From Siderastrea siderea (lineage: Eukaryota; Cnidaria; Anthozoa; Scleractinia; Rhizangiidae): a stretch of DNA of 64,000 bases. The notes under the pieces are model-generated. The model was not told the origin of the DNA, ran no database searches, and saw only the letters and a list, made by a program, of their open reading frames with translations. The DNA lies in the NCBI GenBank assembly GCA_964030785.1, contig OZ034970.1:23849935-23913934 (forward strand), given 5' to 3'. Below are positions 29,301-42,200 of the stretch, one piece after another; positions within the stretch are counted from its first letter, which is position 1, and each line of letters starts with the position of its first letter. Position numbers and translations under genes: made by a program.

Positions 29301-32300
29301 CCGAGTAATGTAAGCATATCTGATGTGAGGTCGACTCAGTTGACAGTAAGCTGGAGTCCCGTTGCACTAGAGTATCATAACGGACGGCTGCTGGGATATA
29401 AAGTGCATTTTTACCAATTCGTCAATTATTATTTGCTACCAAACGCTAGTGTTGTAACCATAAACAGCCCTAACACTACACGGGTTACTCTGACGGGTCT
29501 ATATCCAGGACAACGCTACATCATTTATGTGACTGCATTTACATCCAAAGGCGAAGGCCCACGTTCTTCCTACTACAGCATCAAAACAGGTACTTGTTAA
29601 AAAAAAAAATACAGCAAGAAAGAAAAATGTTTTGCGTGTAAAGTGCCATATTAACCGCAGTGTTAAATTGTTCTCTCATCAACAAACAATTGTTCATTTC
29701 TTTTCCAAGCTAGACTTGCACGATTATTAAAGGGGCCAGTTTAAAGAAAAAAAATCCTGACTAGGAGTGGCGCCTTTTTATTCGATTATTTCACTTACAT
29801 ATTCAACACCCTAGCATGCTGCCTTATTCCTTAGGATTTCTCCCTACAATTCTCTCTCTTACTGGTGGACAAACTGTGAGCTTCTCAAGCTTTTAGAGCT
29901 TCTCAATCTGTTTTCGAGCAATGTAAGTCTAGGATGTGTGTCCTAAAATGGCCGTCGACAGCCCTTAATCGTTTTGGAATTAAAAAGAATCATCTAAAGC
30001 ATTCACCCCTCCGAAAACATTTAAGAGGCTCTGACAGTAAATATCGAGAATCGGTTGACAGGCTCAAAAAATCGAAAATCCTGATAACTTGCCAGAAGAA
30101 CGCTTTTGGGGAGCTATCTTCAAAAAGTTTCGCTTTATTTATGCGGTTTGGTGGCTCTTTGGAACAAAGGCATTTTGCGCACTTAGGAAAGAGGCAAAAA
30201 ATTGGGTAACTTCAGAGGCTAAGAATAGGCCTTGGTATGTGTAATATCAAATTGAAATAAGTACTGTGATAAAGTTCGGCCCTGATACTATTATGATATG
30301 AAATAAAAAAATCTGGGCAGTTCAGGCTCGCGCTGACAAAAACAAAAATTCGCGGACCAGTGTTCAATTTTTTTGTATTTATGAGTTGTCTCAGTACTGC
30401 GGCTGTACGTTTAAGAGACCTAAGAGAACTAAGAGATGTCATTGCACAGAAAGTTTGCTTGGTTTTACTTTGCAAGAATGCTGAGAACTCTTCAACAGTT
30501 TGCATTTAGGGGATAAAATTTTCATTGAAAAATATTTTCACGTTGTGAAGGTTCAGTGCTGTTGCGTGACATTATTTTGAATAATACTTTTGTTTTCCTT
30601 GCTAACACGGCCCAAGTAGACTGGTTTTTTGGTTCTCAATTTACACGCATTCGTCAATTTAGAGAATTTGTAAAAGAAACCATTTAAATTTTAACAATTT
30701 CCCGACGAAACTTCAAATATTAAAGTATAACAAAGAGTGGTCATTCAGGTGCTTCAGAGTTTAGACATGACAAAATATCATTACTCACTGCACTGTAGTT
30801 TCACCAACAATTTTCCAAATTCATTCTTAATTTTTTAGAAAGATAAAGAGGGATGCCAGTGGATGCAAGATCAACTAGGAAGACTATCTAAAAGTAGTTA
30901 CGGTAAAGGATTTGTCATATTTCAAGTTGTCCTCCCATTAATACTTCCTATTTCCTATTATGTAAATTATGCAAATTTTGGCAACACTAGTCCGCGAATT
31001 TTTGTTTTGGTCAGCGCGAACCTGAATTACCCAGATTTTGTATTTCATATCATAATAATAATATCAGGACCGAACTTTATCACAGTACTTATTTCAATTT
31101 GGTATTACACATACCAAGACCCGTTTTCAGCCTCTGAAGTTACCCAACTTTTGCCTTTTTCCGAACTGCGTAAAATGCCTTTGTTTCAAAGAGCCACCAA
31201 ACCACATGAATAAAGCTAAACTCCAAGTAACTCCCATTGATAGAAAGTAGAAGAGTATTACTATCATTATAAGTTAAAATTGTTTTATAGAGTTGCAAAT
31301 TGTTTAAAGGCAAGCGCACGCTATTTGTTTAATTTTGAGCCTGATTTTTGCATAATAAATTAAGCAAAACCGTTTTTTTTTTCCGAATTTCTCGAAAACA
31401 ATAGAGTTTCAGAAAGTTTAAATGATATTTTTGAAGATAGCTCCCCAAAAGTGTTCTTCTGGCAAGCTAACAGGATTTTCGATTTTTTGAGCCTCTCAAC
31501 CGATTCTCCATAGTTACAGTAAGCCTCTTAAGGAACATTATATTTCCCTTGGTTGATAATGGGGAAAGCTTGGTTTCCAGAGTCACGTGAGTTGTTTTGG
31601 CAAAACACGAGTCAGGGTAGCTGGGGTAGAAGAATGGCCTTCTCACCTCCTGAGTAGGATTATTTTCTTCAATAAAATTTCGATTTAGGAAAGCAAATGG
31701 AGGAGGTGCCTTATTCCCATTGCCAGGGTTCATCTTACTCTACCCTACCTTTTGTAGGGTGGAGTGAGTTGCATCCTCGCAACAGGCCGGAACTGAGATG
31801 ACTCTCTATTCATCTTTAGAACATATCTTAATACGGACAGAAGACAATATCACTTAATGAAGTTTGATCCTCATACATGGCTACATTTAAAGAAAACAAC
31901 TCATTTCTTTTAGTTTGCAGAATGACTGTTAACCAATCTGTTGGCCTTGTAAGAGTGCGGAACGCAGATGCCGGTTCTCTACATTGCGATTGGACGTTAG
32001 GGAATGCTGGTTTATCCCCCGCAGTTGCACTTTTCTTGATTCAGGAGTTACAGTTAAAATGCAGGTACCTGTTTTTTTTTTTTTAATTCAGATTGAAAAT
32101 GTTCTTATAAACGTTATGGAATTCCTGAACTCGGGAATAAACAACATTTTAGGTTTTGGCTTTCAAGGAAACTATTGGGCTATAGTAGAATTATAAAAAC
32201 ACACGCTTAGGGTTATTTCTTATGACCTTTTATCCTTTTTACAATCTACAACCGTATCTACGCCTGTAAAAAAAACAGGGCTAAATTTTTTTTGAATTTC

Positions 32301-32362
32301 GTCCTGCAACACGCCATAAGCAGATTCACACAGATAAAAGGAAATCAATCAATCAATCAATT

Positions 32363-32415
<53 letters not shown>

Positions 32416-32491
32416 GTCAATCAATCAATCAATCAATTAACCAACCAACCAACCAACCAACCAACTAATCAACCAAATAAGCAATCAGTCA

Positions 32492-32547
<56 letters not shown>

Positions 32548-32983
32548 GTCAATCAGTCAATGCAGGGCATTTTGTTCACTTTTTAACTTTTGGTATACTA
32601 TTTCAGCGAGTATTTAAAGATTTTTGACGGTAATGGGACTTTGAAATACTACGAGAGTGGCTGCTGGTCTTCAGTTCATAAGACGGTTGTAGAAGTTCCG
32701 TTCCTCAGTTATAAGAACATCACACTCAGTTTCTACCTCAGTCGGCGGAATAGCTTTGTTGGAGTCCAGTACTTGATTTTGAGGAATGGTCTCCGTTCAG
32801 GTACGTTATGAAAGGATCGCCATTGTCCGTGTTAACTACGATACATGTACTATGTACAAAAAGCCAAAAAAGAGTCAAGGAAAATTCCAACCACAAAGCT
32901 GTTAGCATTAGAGTTAAACAAACGAAATCTCAACGCAAGATTTATCCTCATAATCCGGATAGTAAAATATAAACGCGATATAC

Positions 32984-33020
<37 letters not shown>

Positions 33021-36000
33021 CTCCTCCTGTATCGAAGAGTAACTAAAGAAAAATTCACTTCATCTGTTTCAGCTTCTTTGCTTCCTGGTTGGAGGGTGAG
33101 CGTTGATAACACCACTTTTTCAAGCATATCCGTCCAGTGGATGAATCTGACGATCTACTTAAACCGCCAAGTTCGTAACTACCTCATTATCTTAAACAGA
33201 ACTAGAAGCAACACTTTGGCTCACAAAGTTACGAATGGAAATCAACTTTCTACTGAAATCACTGGACTGATGCCTTCAAAAAATTATACTGTAGAGGTTT
33301 TTGGCGTTGACGAAACGGGACAACCTTACAGAGCTGTAGCGGTGAAGACAAGGACGAAGAACAGTAAGAACATTTACACCAGATTCGTTTAGTGATCCGT
33401 TTTTTAGTTTGTATCTTTATACAAAATCGTAGAAAAGTAGGTCTTTGCACTCGTTAAGATAGGTGTTAAGTTATGTAAATGACTTAATGTCACTAAGTGT
33501 TTGAGAGTGATTTTAGACACATCGAACGTCGCACTGTATCTATTTTTGCTTTTTTCTATTGTAATAAAGAAAATAAATATAAAAATAAAAGGTGCCGATC
33601 ATCGCAACTTATCTTGAAAATGCATCTTTAATGTGTTCTCTTCACAGCTACATGTGGTTTTCGGCCAAGTAGTGCACGAATTGTTGGTGGAACAATTGCA
33701 CCTGTTAACAGTTGGCCCTGGCAGGCTATGCTAAGAGACAGTAGGGGGAGACAGTTTTGTGGAGGCTCTTTAGTTCACCCACAATGGGTCCTAACAGCCA
33801 CTCACTGCATACAGGGAGCCTCTCCATCGTCTGTTAAAGTAAGGTAAGGGAAGATGTTGTGTTTGTTGTTACGAACTAGGGAAGTTAATTTAAAAAAAGG
33901 AACAAAAACAGCAGCGACAACAACAGCAACAAATCAATCAATCAATCAATCAATCAATCGATCAATCAATCAATCAATCAATCCATCAATCCATCAATCA
34001 ATAACACAATAGTATCGTAAAAAATCACTGTTTCATCTTAGTATGTAGCACAAGGGTTCATACATAACCCTTGCATTTTATGCTTTTTTATGCTAGGTTG
34101 GGTGCTCATTACAGACTGAATGGCTCTACTGGGACAGAACAAGATTTTGACGTTATAAAAATTATCCAACACGAGAATTATTATTCACCGAATAGATGGA
34201 GCAACGATATCGCCCTTCTTAAACTATCAAAACCTGCTAAGATTGGAAAAAGCGTTGGACTAGTCTGCCTATCGGATAACAGCTTTCAACTGCCCTTTGA
34301 CGATTCTAACAAAACGTGTTGGATCACTGGTTGGGGAAGACTTTACTATGGCTTCTTTTTCGTTGGTCCACAGCCGAATGAACTCATGCAGGTTGATGTA
34401 CCCCTGATATCTAACCAAAGGTGTAACACTTCATATCCTGGCAAAATAGACGACTCCATGGTATGTGTTGGTAGAGATCGGGGAGGCCAGGGCGCGTGCA
34501 AAGGTGACAGTGGAGGGCCACTCGTTTGCGAATTTAACGGTAAATGGTATCTAGAAGGAGTCACCAGCTGGGGTGGTCTGCCCTGTGCTGCCCCTTTAAA
34601 ACCATCCGTGTATGCCAACGTACGCCACTTAAAGTCGTGGATAGAAGGAAAGATGAATTACGTTCCTCCTCCTCCTCAGGCATCGTGTAACTTTGATTCT
34701 GAATTGTGCCCTGGCTGGGAACAGTCGTTCTCAGATGACTTTGACTGGACACGTCGCCGTGGTTCCACCCCATCCTCTAACACAGGTCCCTCATCAGATC
34801 ACACTAGCGGATCAGGTGAGTCATATCGTAATAAATCGTAGTTGAACTTCATCACAACAAACCAGGAAGCACGTCGCTGCGTCACCAGCTGGGGCGATTT
34901 TCCGTGCGCTACACTTTTAAGATCATCGGTGTAGACTAACTTGCGCTACTTAACCTATTCAGACCGGGGGGGTAACAGAATCTGCCCCCACGGACTTTGG
35001 CTTTATAGTTGTTTTTTTTTTACATGTAAGCTACAGTCACCAGACTTGATGGCTTTTCCTTAAATTCATCTGGAAACAATCTGGTATGGCAAGCCCTCGT
35101 TCATCAAATTTGACGTTATCATAGCAGCAATATTTTCCCACAGTTTTTTTCATATTTTTAAATTGTCCCCTTTTCAGTGAAAAAAAAATGATAACTTTCT
35201 TGCCGTAACTTTGACATTTTTTTAGACAATTTTACATCAGTTTCGCTGTCATAGCTATCCCTCGGTTCCAAAAGACCAAAAAGTTGGTACACATGCCTCT
35301 TCCTCCGCAGCCATTGTATAACTTTGATTTAGGTATGTGCTCGGTGTGGGTTCAGTCCACCTTAAAATTTCTTTTAATGGAAGCATCATATGTACGAACC
35401 TTATACAGTCCCTTTGAGGATTACACCAGCAGAGCAGGTCATTTACCTTTAAAATAACAATTAGACATCTTGCCAGGACTCAGCTTAATCCACCCTACCA
35501 AATTTTGCTAAACTGTAGGTAATGATCGGTGAATCTTCTAGTTTAATTTCTGTTTTTGGGTGGGCAATCTTTTTCACAGTGCTGGAGTTGGTCTTCAGTT
35601 CTACATTCCATACTTGGCAGAATGCTTATTTTCAGTATTTGGTTCGCAAATGACTTGCGCTTCAAATTTGTTTGCCTGTAGTGAAAAATTTTCAAAAGTT
35701 ATTAATTCTATTATTATTAGTTGCAACTTCAATTTGCTGTTTGGCTTTTGGTTTCTCTGTTTGCACAATCATTGGGTGCAAGTGCAAGTGTTGGGGAAAA
35801 ATATTTATTGTCGTTTTTTCGCTCTAAAACTAAACAAACGGAAACAATGCAATTACTGTCGAATGCTATGGATTTGACAACTGGTAGTCTCCTGCGTAGC
35901 CGTTATTTGGGACGCCCTTCTTTCGAGGAGGAGCGTTGCTTGACAACTCAAATAACGGCTGCAACTTCACGGGATTTTGTAAACGACTACAACAATTACA

Positions 36001-36225
36001 ACAGTTCTTAACATTATATAACAGCTCTGGGCTTCTATTCACTTTTGCTTTATGATAGTTGAAGGGATTATGATTGTCAAATCAAGTCTATGACTTGTCA
36101 AAGCGAAAAATCGACTAGGTATTTAAAGCAATAATTATAATAAAACCCGCTACATTATTTAAACGGCAATTAAAAAAGGAGATGTTTTAGTGTCCTTACA
36201 AACAAACAAAAACAAAAAACAAAAA

Positions 36226-36258
<33 letters not shown>

Positions 36259-39200
36259 CGAATGGAAATAATCACCTTTAGCTGGCGATGAAGCACGTTT
36301 TGGAGTTTGTGTGCTGCGGCTGCATGCGAAAGCCCGGTCACCGAGCTTGACACTGATCCTTCCTTTGATGCCTTCTGCTGTCAAGGGTATTCACAGCAGA
36401 AGGGCTCAAAAAAACTTCAAAATAGCTGCTGCGTATGTTTTAAAATGTAGATTCTACACAGTTAATTAAAGATCGATATTTATCACCTGTATTTACTTAG
36501 AAGTTACCTTTTTTGTTTCGACTTTTACCTACAGGTTACTACATGTACATAGAGACGTCTTCACCTCGCTCATATGGGGACAAGGCAAGGCTAGAATTTT
36601 CAGTGCCAAGTTCTTATGTTGGGAGATTGGCCTGTTTGACGTTTTATTATCACATGTATGGAAACACAACACACACCCTGAACGTTCACAATGGGTACTC
36701 AACAGTGTTTCATAGATCAGGAAACCAAGGAAACCGATGGTTTAGGGCGATGGTTAATTTGACTTTTCAAAGCAAGGTTAGTTGTACGTTTTCGTTAGCT
36801 ACACAAAATAAATAAATAAATAAATAAAAGCACCAATGCAATGTATTACTTGACTAAAGATATAACAGGCGGGAATTCTTCTCTTCCACCATTTTCTCGA
36901 CAAGAGGTTAAATTATAAAGGACGAAAGAGAGATGATATATACTGGTGTAACTGCTGCACTCTAACTTAACCCTATTCAGATCGGGCTATTTTGCTCATC
37001 TCGAACGTGGAGCCCCCCCCCCCCCCCCCCCTCTCCCCATGCTCAAGAACATCTCTGGAAATATCAGGCATTGTAACTGAAACTTGGCACCAGTAGTTGA
37101 CTGGGAAAGATGCACAGTGCCACCATGCCAACAGTTTAGCTTCCAGCGCTCTTTCTTGTGGTAATGGCATTTCCCCTTTTTGTGCGGACGCATTGCGAAC
37201 CTAGCGTCCGCATCTTTGTCATCGTCTTTCAGACTTTGTTTGTTTTGGTTGAGTTTGGTACGGGTTCGTGAGTCAAGAGTAAATCGGGGCAGCGGTTTTG
37301 TTAGGGCTGGGGAGGTTTATTCGGGGGGGGGGGGTGTTAGGTAGGGTGTGGTTTGCAGAAACCTCGGACTGTTTGGTCAGTCTAGTGTCTAGGCAACCAA
37401 ACTGCCGATCAAAGAATGTTTCTCTTAATTCCTGAAAATGCTGACAGGATCTGCTGGCACAAGCTAAGGAACTTACGTACTGTGAGTACCTGAGTACGAT
37501 ATTGCGTTCGCCCTCTCTGCTTCATGAAATGTTAATAATAAATAAATGAAATAAAGGTCTTCTTAGTTTTTATGTTTGCTCGGTATTCTATTTTGATTTC
37601 CGATTTATTGTGCGTACTTCACTTGTGCAGAAGGAAATGCTCTTTGTTTATAAACAGCTGAAACCCAGATAAACATGTCAGTTTTGCTGTTTGATTTTAA
37701 AACTGCTCGTGAACTGCTCGTCAAGATTGCGAGGTATTTGTTTGATCATAAGAGTGTATCGTCCTAAGTTCTGATCATGACACGTTTCGCTCGTTGTTGA
37801 TGCGACTGTATTGGCCTGTAGTTTATAAAGTTTTAAAAACTTTGCATGGCACGTTTCATGTTCATCATTTAATGGAAAGGAGCTTAATTTCCGAAAGCAC
37901 CAAATAATTCACCAGCCAAGATGAAACAAAGGTAGTTTTGATTTTTCAAAAGAGCAATAAACTCATTTACTTTTGGATATCGGAAAATGATCGAAGAAAT
38001 TGAACTTTAACGCGAACATATTAAAATGTCAAGATTGGCATAATGCCATTATATGGTGATGATTCGTGCACTTCGTGAGGGACTTCGGTTTTCCACTTAT
38101 ATTCATTTGTCCGACTAATCTTAATTAAGAGCGACTTTCAGTAAACATCAAGCATTCGGCGGCAGAAGTTGAAAAATCGATTTCTTTCATATTTTGCACA
38201 TAAAAGGGTACTGGTGAAACTAGAAACCTGATGTGGTTCGTTTTCCCCAGAAGCGCTTTATTTTCGAAAAAAAACGAGGAAATCGATTCTCGGGTTTGGG
38301 AGGTCAAAATCACAGGAATTAATCTTCAAAATCAGTACTATAAACTTGCATCGCGCTGGTAAACTAAAGCGCGGAAAAAAAGATAGCCACTCCTTATTAA
38401 CAGAACAAGTCTTTTTCATTAACTAGACAGTTACAAAACAGCAGTAGCGAAATTTAATTAGCACAAACAATTCCAAACTGAAAGGCAGGTTCTGATGTTC
38501 ACGTAGAAACTGATTTGGAACCTAACTTCTGGGAAATAATTTAACATGTGCCATAACTCCAAATGGTCTCAATCCTCGTTCAATAGACGGTAGAAACATT
38601 GAACTAAACTATACCTTGAAACTGGCTTGGGTTATCCATGCTGCTGTCTATGGGAAGACATGGAACACAGCGAATTTTAACAAATGGGGCTTAATGAAGT
38701 TCAACTTTGCCGCATACCGAAATACACCAAAATTTCCGTGTTAAGCGACACAATCTCTGTTTTCTTCGTCGTTGCTTGATGCTTGATGATGGCTTCAAAC
38801 TAACATGTTCGGTTGATCTCAAAAAGGTAGAGGAAAAAGAAAAAGTTGAACGATACTGGTGTTATGCAGTGTTATGTATGGTTGTGAGCTCCCTGTGCAA
38901 ACCACTAGAAAACGTGACATCTAATATGCTACACCTGTGACATCATATACATGTGTACCCAAATTTGGTTAAACAATTTAGTCACGGTATTTGGTAACGC
39001 AATGCAAACAAATGTACAAAGAAAATTTGCACACGAAGGAACAGAAGTTTGGAAACGTGAAAATCGCCCATTTCGGGCTTTTTCCCTCCTCTTTTTGGAA
39101 AGCAATAGAATGTTAAAGCTGGAAATTAACAAGAATGAAGTAGAGCGAGCCGTTTGGTTAAAGCAGCAAATTTTCCCGTGTTTTTGTGTACTGAAAAATT

Positions 39201-42200
39201 CAACTTCACTAAGCCCCATTTGTTAAAACTTTGCTTAGTTCGAAGTGGACGCAAACAAAATAGCATGGATAACCCAAGCCAGTTTCAAGGTATGGTTTAT
39301 TTCAATGTTTGTGCTGTCTATTGAATGAGGATTGAGACCATTTAGAATCATGGCACATGTTAAATTATTTCACAGAAGTTCGGTTCCAAATCAGTTTCTA
39401 CGTGATCATCAAAACCTGCCTTTTAGTTTGGAATTGTTTGTGTTCAGTACATTTCGCTACTGCTGTTTCACAACTGTCTAGTTAATGAAAAAGACTTGTT
39501 CTGTTAATAAGAAGTGGCTATCTTCTTTTCCGCGCTTTAGTTTACCAGCGCGATGCAAGTTTATAGCACTGATTTTGAAGATTATTTTCCTGTGATTTTG
39601 ACCTCCCAAACGTGAGAATCGGTTTCCTCGTTTTTTTCGAAAATAAAGCACTTCTGGCAAAAACGAACCACATCAGGTTTCTAGCTTTACTAATACCTAA
39701 TTATATGCAAAATACACTTGAATTGATTAAGAGGCCTCCTTTTAAACTCACTTTAAAAGCAAGCTTCACTTTCCATTGCTCGACCACTGAGTCGGATCAT
39801 GATAAGCAAATCGCATTTCTCCAATCAAGTTTTAAAAACACTCATGTGCACATTGCGGTAATAGTCGGCTAAACACCGATTCAAAACATTACTTATCAGT
39901 TTTAGACGTCCGCACATGCCCACAATGCGCGGGCCGTTTATTACTATCTGCAAACATCACCTACTTCTGGTTAATGATGAAAACAAGCATATTGTAACCA
40001 TGATCTCTTTTTTTAACAGGTCCATCTCTTTCTCAATATAGAGAAACAAATGGCGATATTTGGTACATAGCAGAAAGAGACTGGAGCTAATATTATTACC
40101 ATAGCAACATCACCATATATACCATATAGTGTCTTTCTCTAGGCACAATATTAGTGCCTAGTTTCAATTCAGTTTCAATTACCTTACCAATTCTTTCCTT
40201 CATTTATAATTTGTTTCCACGGTGCAACCACTTATGACGATAACAATTTCTAATTTTCATATTACAGAAAGGATTTGTCACCCTTCTTTACTTTGAACGG
40301 CTTTTTAAAGAAAAATAAATTAGCTTTTACTTCATAGGCGCTTTATATCCGAGAATATTAAAGCTATGACAACCAAACTTAGCGCACAGACAGTATGTCC
40401 AGAAATTTTTACTTTAAATTCTATACGGTGCCGTAAGAAATACTTAAGTTTTCCCAAACGGTGGCTATCTTGGATTTCTTTTTGGATTTCTTGAGAGCAT
40501 AAAAATTGATAAAAAAGTGATCAAAATAATTAAAAAAAAAAGAAAACTAAAGAGATCTAAAAATGCAAATGCTACTACAAGAATATTATCAAGAGGAGTG
40601 TTTACAAATTGTGAAAAAAAAACTGCCTTTTAAAATGGAGAACTAGTGCTAATGCCACACAAAATTGTTGCCAAATAAAGTTTGAAATAGTCACCCAGTT
40701 TGGTAACACCGAAACTTACAATGGAAACGTTATAAGTATCCAAGCTCATTGCGAACACCTCTCCCCCCCTCCCCCCAATATATGTTTCAGTGCGACATAT
40801 TCACATTACTAAGTTTTTCTCCTCATCTGTTCACCCTAGATCACATTCGAAGGGATTGCAGGATCCTCTTACACTGGAGATATTGCTATTGATGACGTAT
40901 CTATTAGCAATGCCACCTGTCAAGGTACGTCTTTTAATATCACCGAAAGAGGCAACATTCTTAAAGAATTCATTTAATTTTAGATAAAGAAGATAAAAAA
41001 TGCCAAGGGCATCAACGAAGTTTTAAAATTCCGGTGCACAGGAGGAGATGGGGGGGGGGGGGATATTGTTAAACCCTACTCTCTCTCAAACTGGCTGTTG
41101 ATGTGCTCTTTATAAACAATATACATGTTTTGGTCAGTGCCTGTTGTATTCTTTTACTCTTCAGGTCGAACCTTGAATAGATTTTTCGTCATTTTTGTCT
41201 AAATCAATTAATAGGTATCTTAGTCCCTGAGAAACAGTATGCTTTGTAGAAATGCAGTAGAGTGTTACGAGCACGCGAAAACAAACTTGATCAAGCAGAG
41301 ATCTGATTAACTGTGTATTGTTTAGTTATCATGTTTTGTTTGTTCGTCTGTTTGTTTCCACAGTGCCTCCATACACAACCCCCCGACCATACACGACACC
41401 ACGACCATACACTACTTCAGGACCTTACAGTAAGTGCTAGTTCTTTGTGTGTCATATGGCAGTTTGTGGGAGGGGAAGGACATTTTAATCAGAACAGCAT
41501 TAAATGGTCGCAAGTGTCCTAATGCTTTAGATTTGCAATACACACCTGATGATCAGCAACGACGTTGCTTTGTACTCTCTTCTGCTGTGTTGGGTTTGGG
41601 ACATACCTCCTCCTCCTAATCATCCTCATCATTAATATATACACACATCAAATTACTTAATATTACTTTTATGAATCAAAATTAAAAAAAAAATAGGAAA
41701 AGCACTTTTTTATCGTTAACTCAGGCTTTCCAAGGAAGGGTGTGATCTGACTTGGGGAGCAATCATGTAGCTGGCTGGTGACCATTAAGAATATACTAAT
41801 CCATTACCTTAAGGGGTAAGCGGACGAACACCACGAATAAGTTAAGTGCGCTTGCTCGTCACCCTAATATTCCTACAGACTGCTATATCAATACAAGTGA
41901 TAATCAATTCTATTATTTATTTATAGATTGCGGTTATGTGGTAGTCTAGTACCAACGTGTTATTTTAGCGTTGTGTTTTGATGTGGCGTCATTCATTGTG
42001 TTGTCTCCTATGCACACTACCAGTGATGTGGGGGGCAATTCCTGACCTTTCATGACAATCAAATCCACTCATGTCCAATACACCCAAACTGAGTCGAATC
42101 GTCTTCAAGCAAAGACGATTCGAGTCAGCTCGAGGATCAAAGACTTCCGACTCACCGGAAGTCCGTTTAGAGGGGAACTCGACTTACCGGAAGTCAGGTC

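Noticed and set aside
30863..31213. Open frame of 116 codons
   Set aside because: It lies in one arm of a foldback element, and the mirrored frame in the other arm (30212-30505, minus strand) shows it is repeat sequence.
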